A DNA stretch of 64,000 nucleotides, taken from assembly GCF_030409715.1 (NCBI RefSeq), contig NZ_JAUFQI010000001.1, positions 1,109,001 through 1,173,000 of the forward strand, given 5' to 3'. The translations under genes were made by a program, and so were the position numbers. The notes beneath the pieces are model-generated. The model saw only the letters and a list, made by a program, of their open reading frames with translations, made no database searches and was not told the origin of the DNA. The stretch comes from Reinekea marina (GTDB lineage Bacteria > Pseudomonadota > Gammaproteobacteria > Pseudomonadales > Natronospirillaceae). This document shows positions 63,616 to 64,000 of this stretch, one piece after another; the stretch's first letter is position 1; every line of letters begins with the position of its first letter.

Positions 63616-64000
63616 ATGCAAGAACCCATTAGTTTTTTTACGAGTTTTAACTTTAACGATTTGTGGTTTTTAAGCGAGGCTGCATTGAGAACCCTGTGGA
63701 TATCGTTAATTTCAATTTCGATAGGCACTTTGCTGGGGTGTATCTTTGGTTGGCTGCAACACGAAAGTAAACGATTGGCGGGTATTCTTATTTCACCTGT
63801 CCTCGATATCTTTCGCTCGGTTCCACTGATTATTCAATTGGTGCTGTTTTATAATTTTGCTCCCATCGTCGGGTTGCACCTTGATCCTTTCTATTCTGGC
63901 GTTGTGATTCTAACGTTGTATACCGCTTCGTTAGTCAGCAACGTTGCGCGCGCAGGAATAGAATCCGTGCCACTACCCATGCGCAAGGCTTCCCGTTCAT
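63616..64000 (+). CDS. Second amino-acid ABC transporter permease, cut by window end
   Basis: ATG 63616 follows AAGGAGG. The 128 visible codons read M-Q-E-P-I-S-F-F-T-S-F, then ALRTLWISLISISIGTLLG, the conserved loop DIFRSVPLIIQLVLFYNF and the start of the contact region RAGIESVPLPMRKAS, and continue past base 64000. It is the partner of the preceding permease. An ATPase gene is expected just beyond the window. Confidence 0.9.
   Translation, partial: MQEPISFFTSFNFNDLWFLSEAALRTLWISLISISIGTLLGCIFGWLQHESKRLAGILISPVLDIFRSVPLIIQLVLFYNFAPIVGLHLDPFYSGVVILTLYTASLVSNVARAGIESVPLPMRKASRS

Overview
The window reads as chromosomal DNA of a free-living, probably marine gammaproteobacterium with moderate GC content. 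The housekeeping order proA-nadD-rsfS-rlmH-mrdA-rodA-mltB-rlpA-dacA-ybeD-lipB-lipA is typical of Pseudomonas/Oceanospirillales relatives. Together with PutA/PutP, Tct tricarboxylate transport, AhpCF/OxyR and MinCDE this suggests an Oceanospirillales-like organism (inference; no rRNA gene is present to confirm it).

Region 1 (1-14621) is an accessory contact-toxin locus. It starts with the 3' 3830 codons of a giant secreted RHS/YD-repeat protein. In order, this carries a CxxCH-containing alpha-toroid domain, two CARDB-like domains, FG-GAP/VCBS repeats, many cadherin/Ig-like repeats, an RHS cage, a HINT autoprotease and a ~110-residue C-terminal toxin. Behind it lies an AT-rich array of small genes: an adjacent immunity candidate, an orphan toxin tip joined by an ATGA overlap to an Imm42-like gene, two further immunity-like genes, and one immunity-like gene broken by an early amber codon. 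This is the usual signature of toxin-tip replacement with retention of old immunity genes, and it is the most interesting part of the window.

Region 2 (14662-22113): a DUF418 membrane protein and a PaiB-like flavin-binding protein, then an operon-like run of a histidine-rich 10-TM protein, XdhC, a MocA-like nucleotidyltransferase and an IorA/IorB-type molybdenum hydroxylase whose large subunit has a Tat/lipobox-like N-terminus. Region 3 (22124-28173): proline catabolism, with an Lrp-family regulator divergent from putP and a PutA lacking the ribbon-helix-helix domain. Region 4 (28228-35004): a glutaredoxin-like protein, a Fur-box-preceded siderophore-interacting protein, and tctCBA divergent from a CitA/CitB-type two-component system.

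Region 5 (35007-45268): ahpF/ahpC divergent from oxyR, a small unknown gene, a crotonase, a chemoreceptor whose apparent terminator lies inside the convergent DUF6164-like gene, an MscS channel, a DEAD-box helicase and trxB. Region 6 (45342-50839): minE, minD and minC on the minus strand, all with non-ATG starts. They follow an XRE/IrrE-like regulator whose zinc-protease motif is lost. A promoter-terminator pair in the next intergenic gap outlines a candidate ~90-nt small RNA, followed by an unknown gene and a DedA-PAP2-type fusion with a degenerate phosphatase half.

Region 7 (50988-61766): the proA to lipA cell-wall, NAD, ribosome-maturation and lipoate cluster, tightly packed and probably co-transcribed in large part. 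Region 8 (62004-64000): a strong sigma70-like promoter followed by an amino-acid-type ABC transporter (binding protein and two permeases, the second cut by the window end). No rRNA, tRNA, CRISPR array or insertion sequence was seen.
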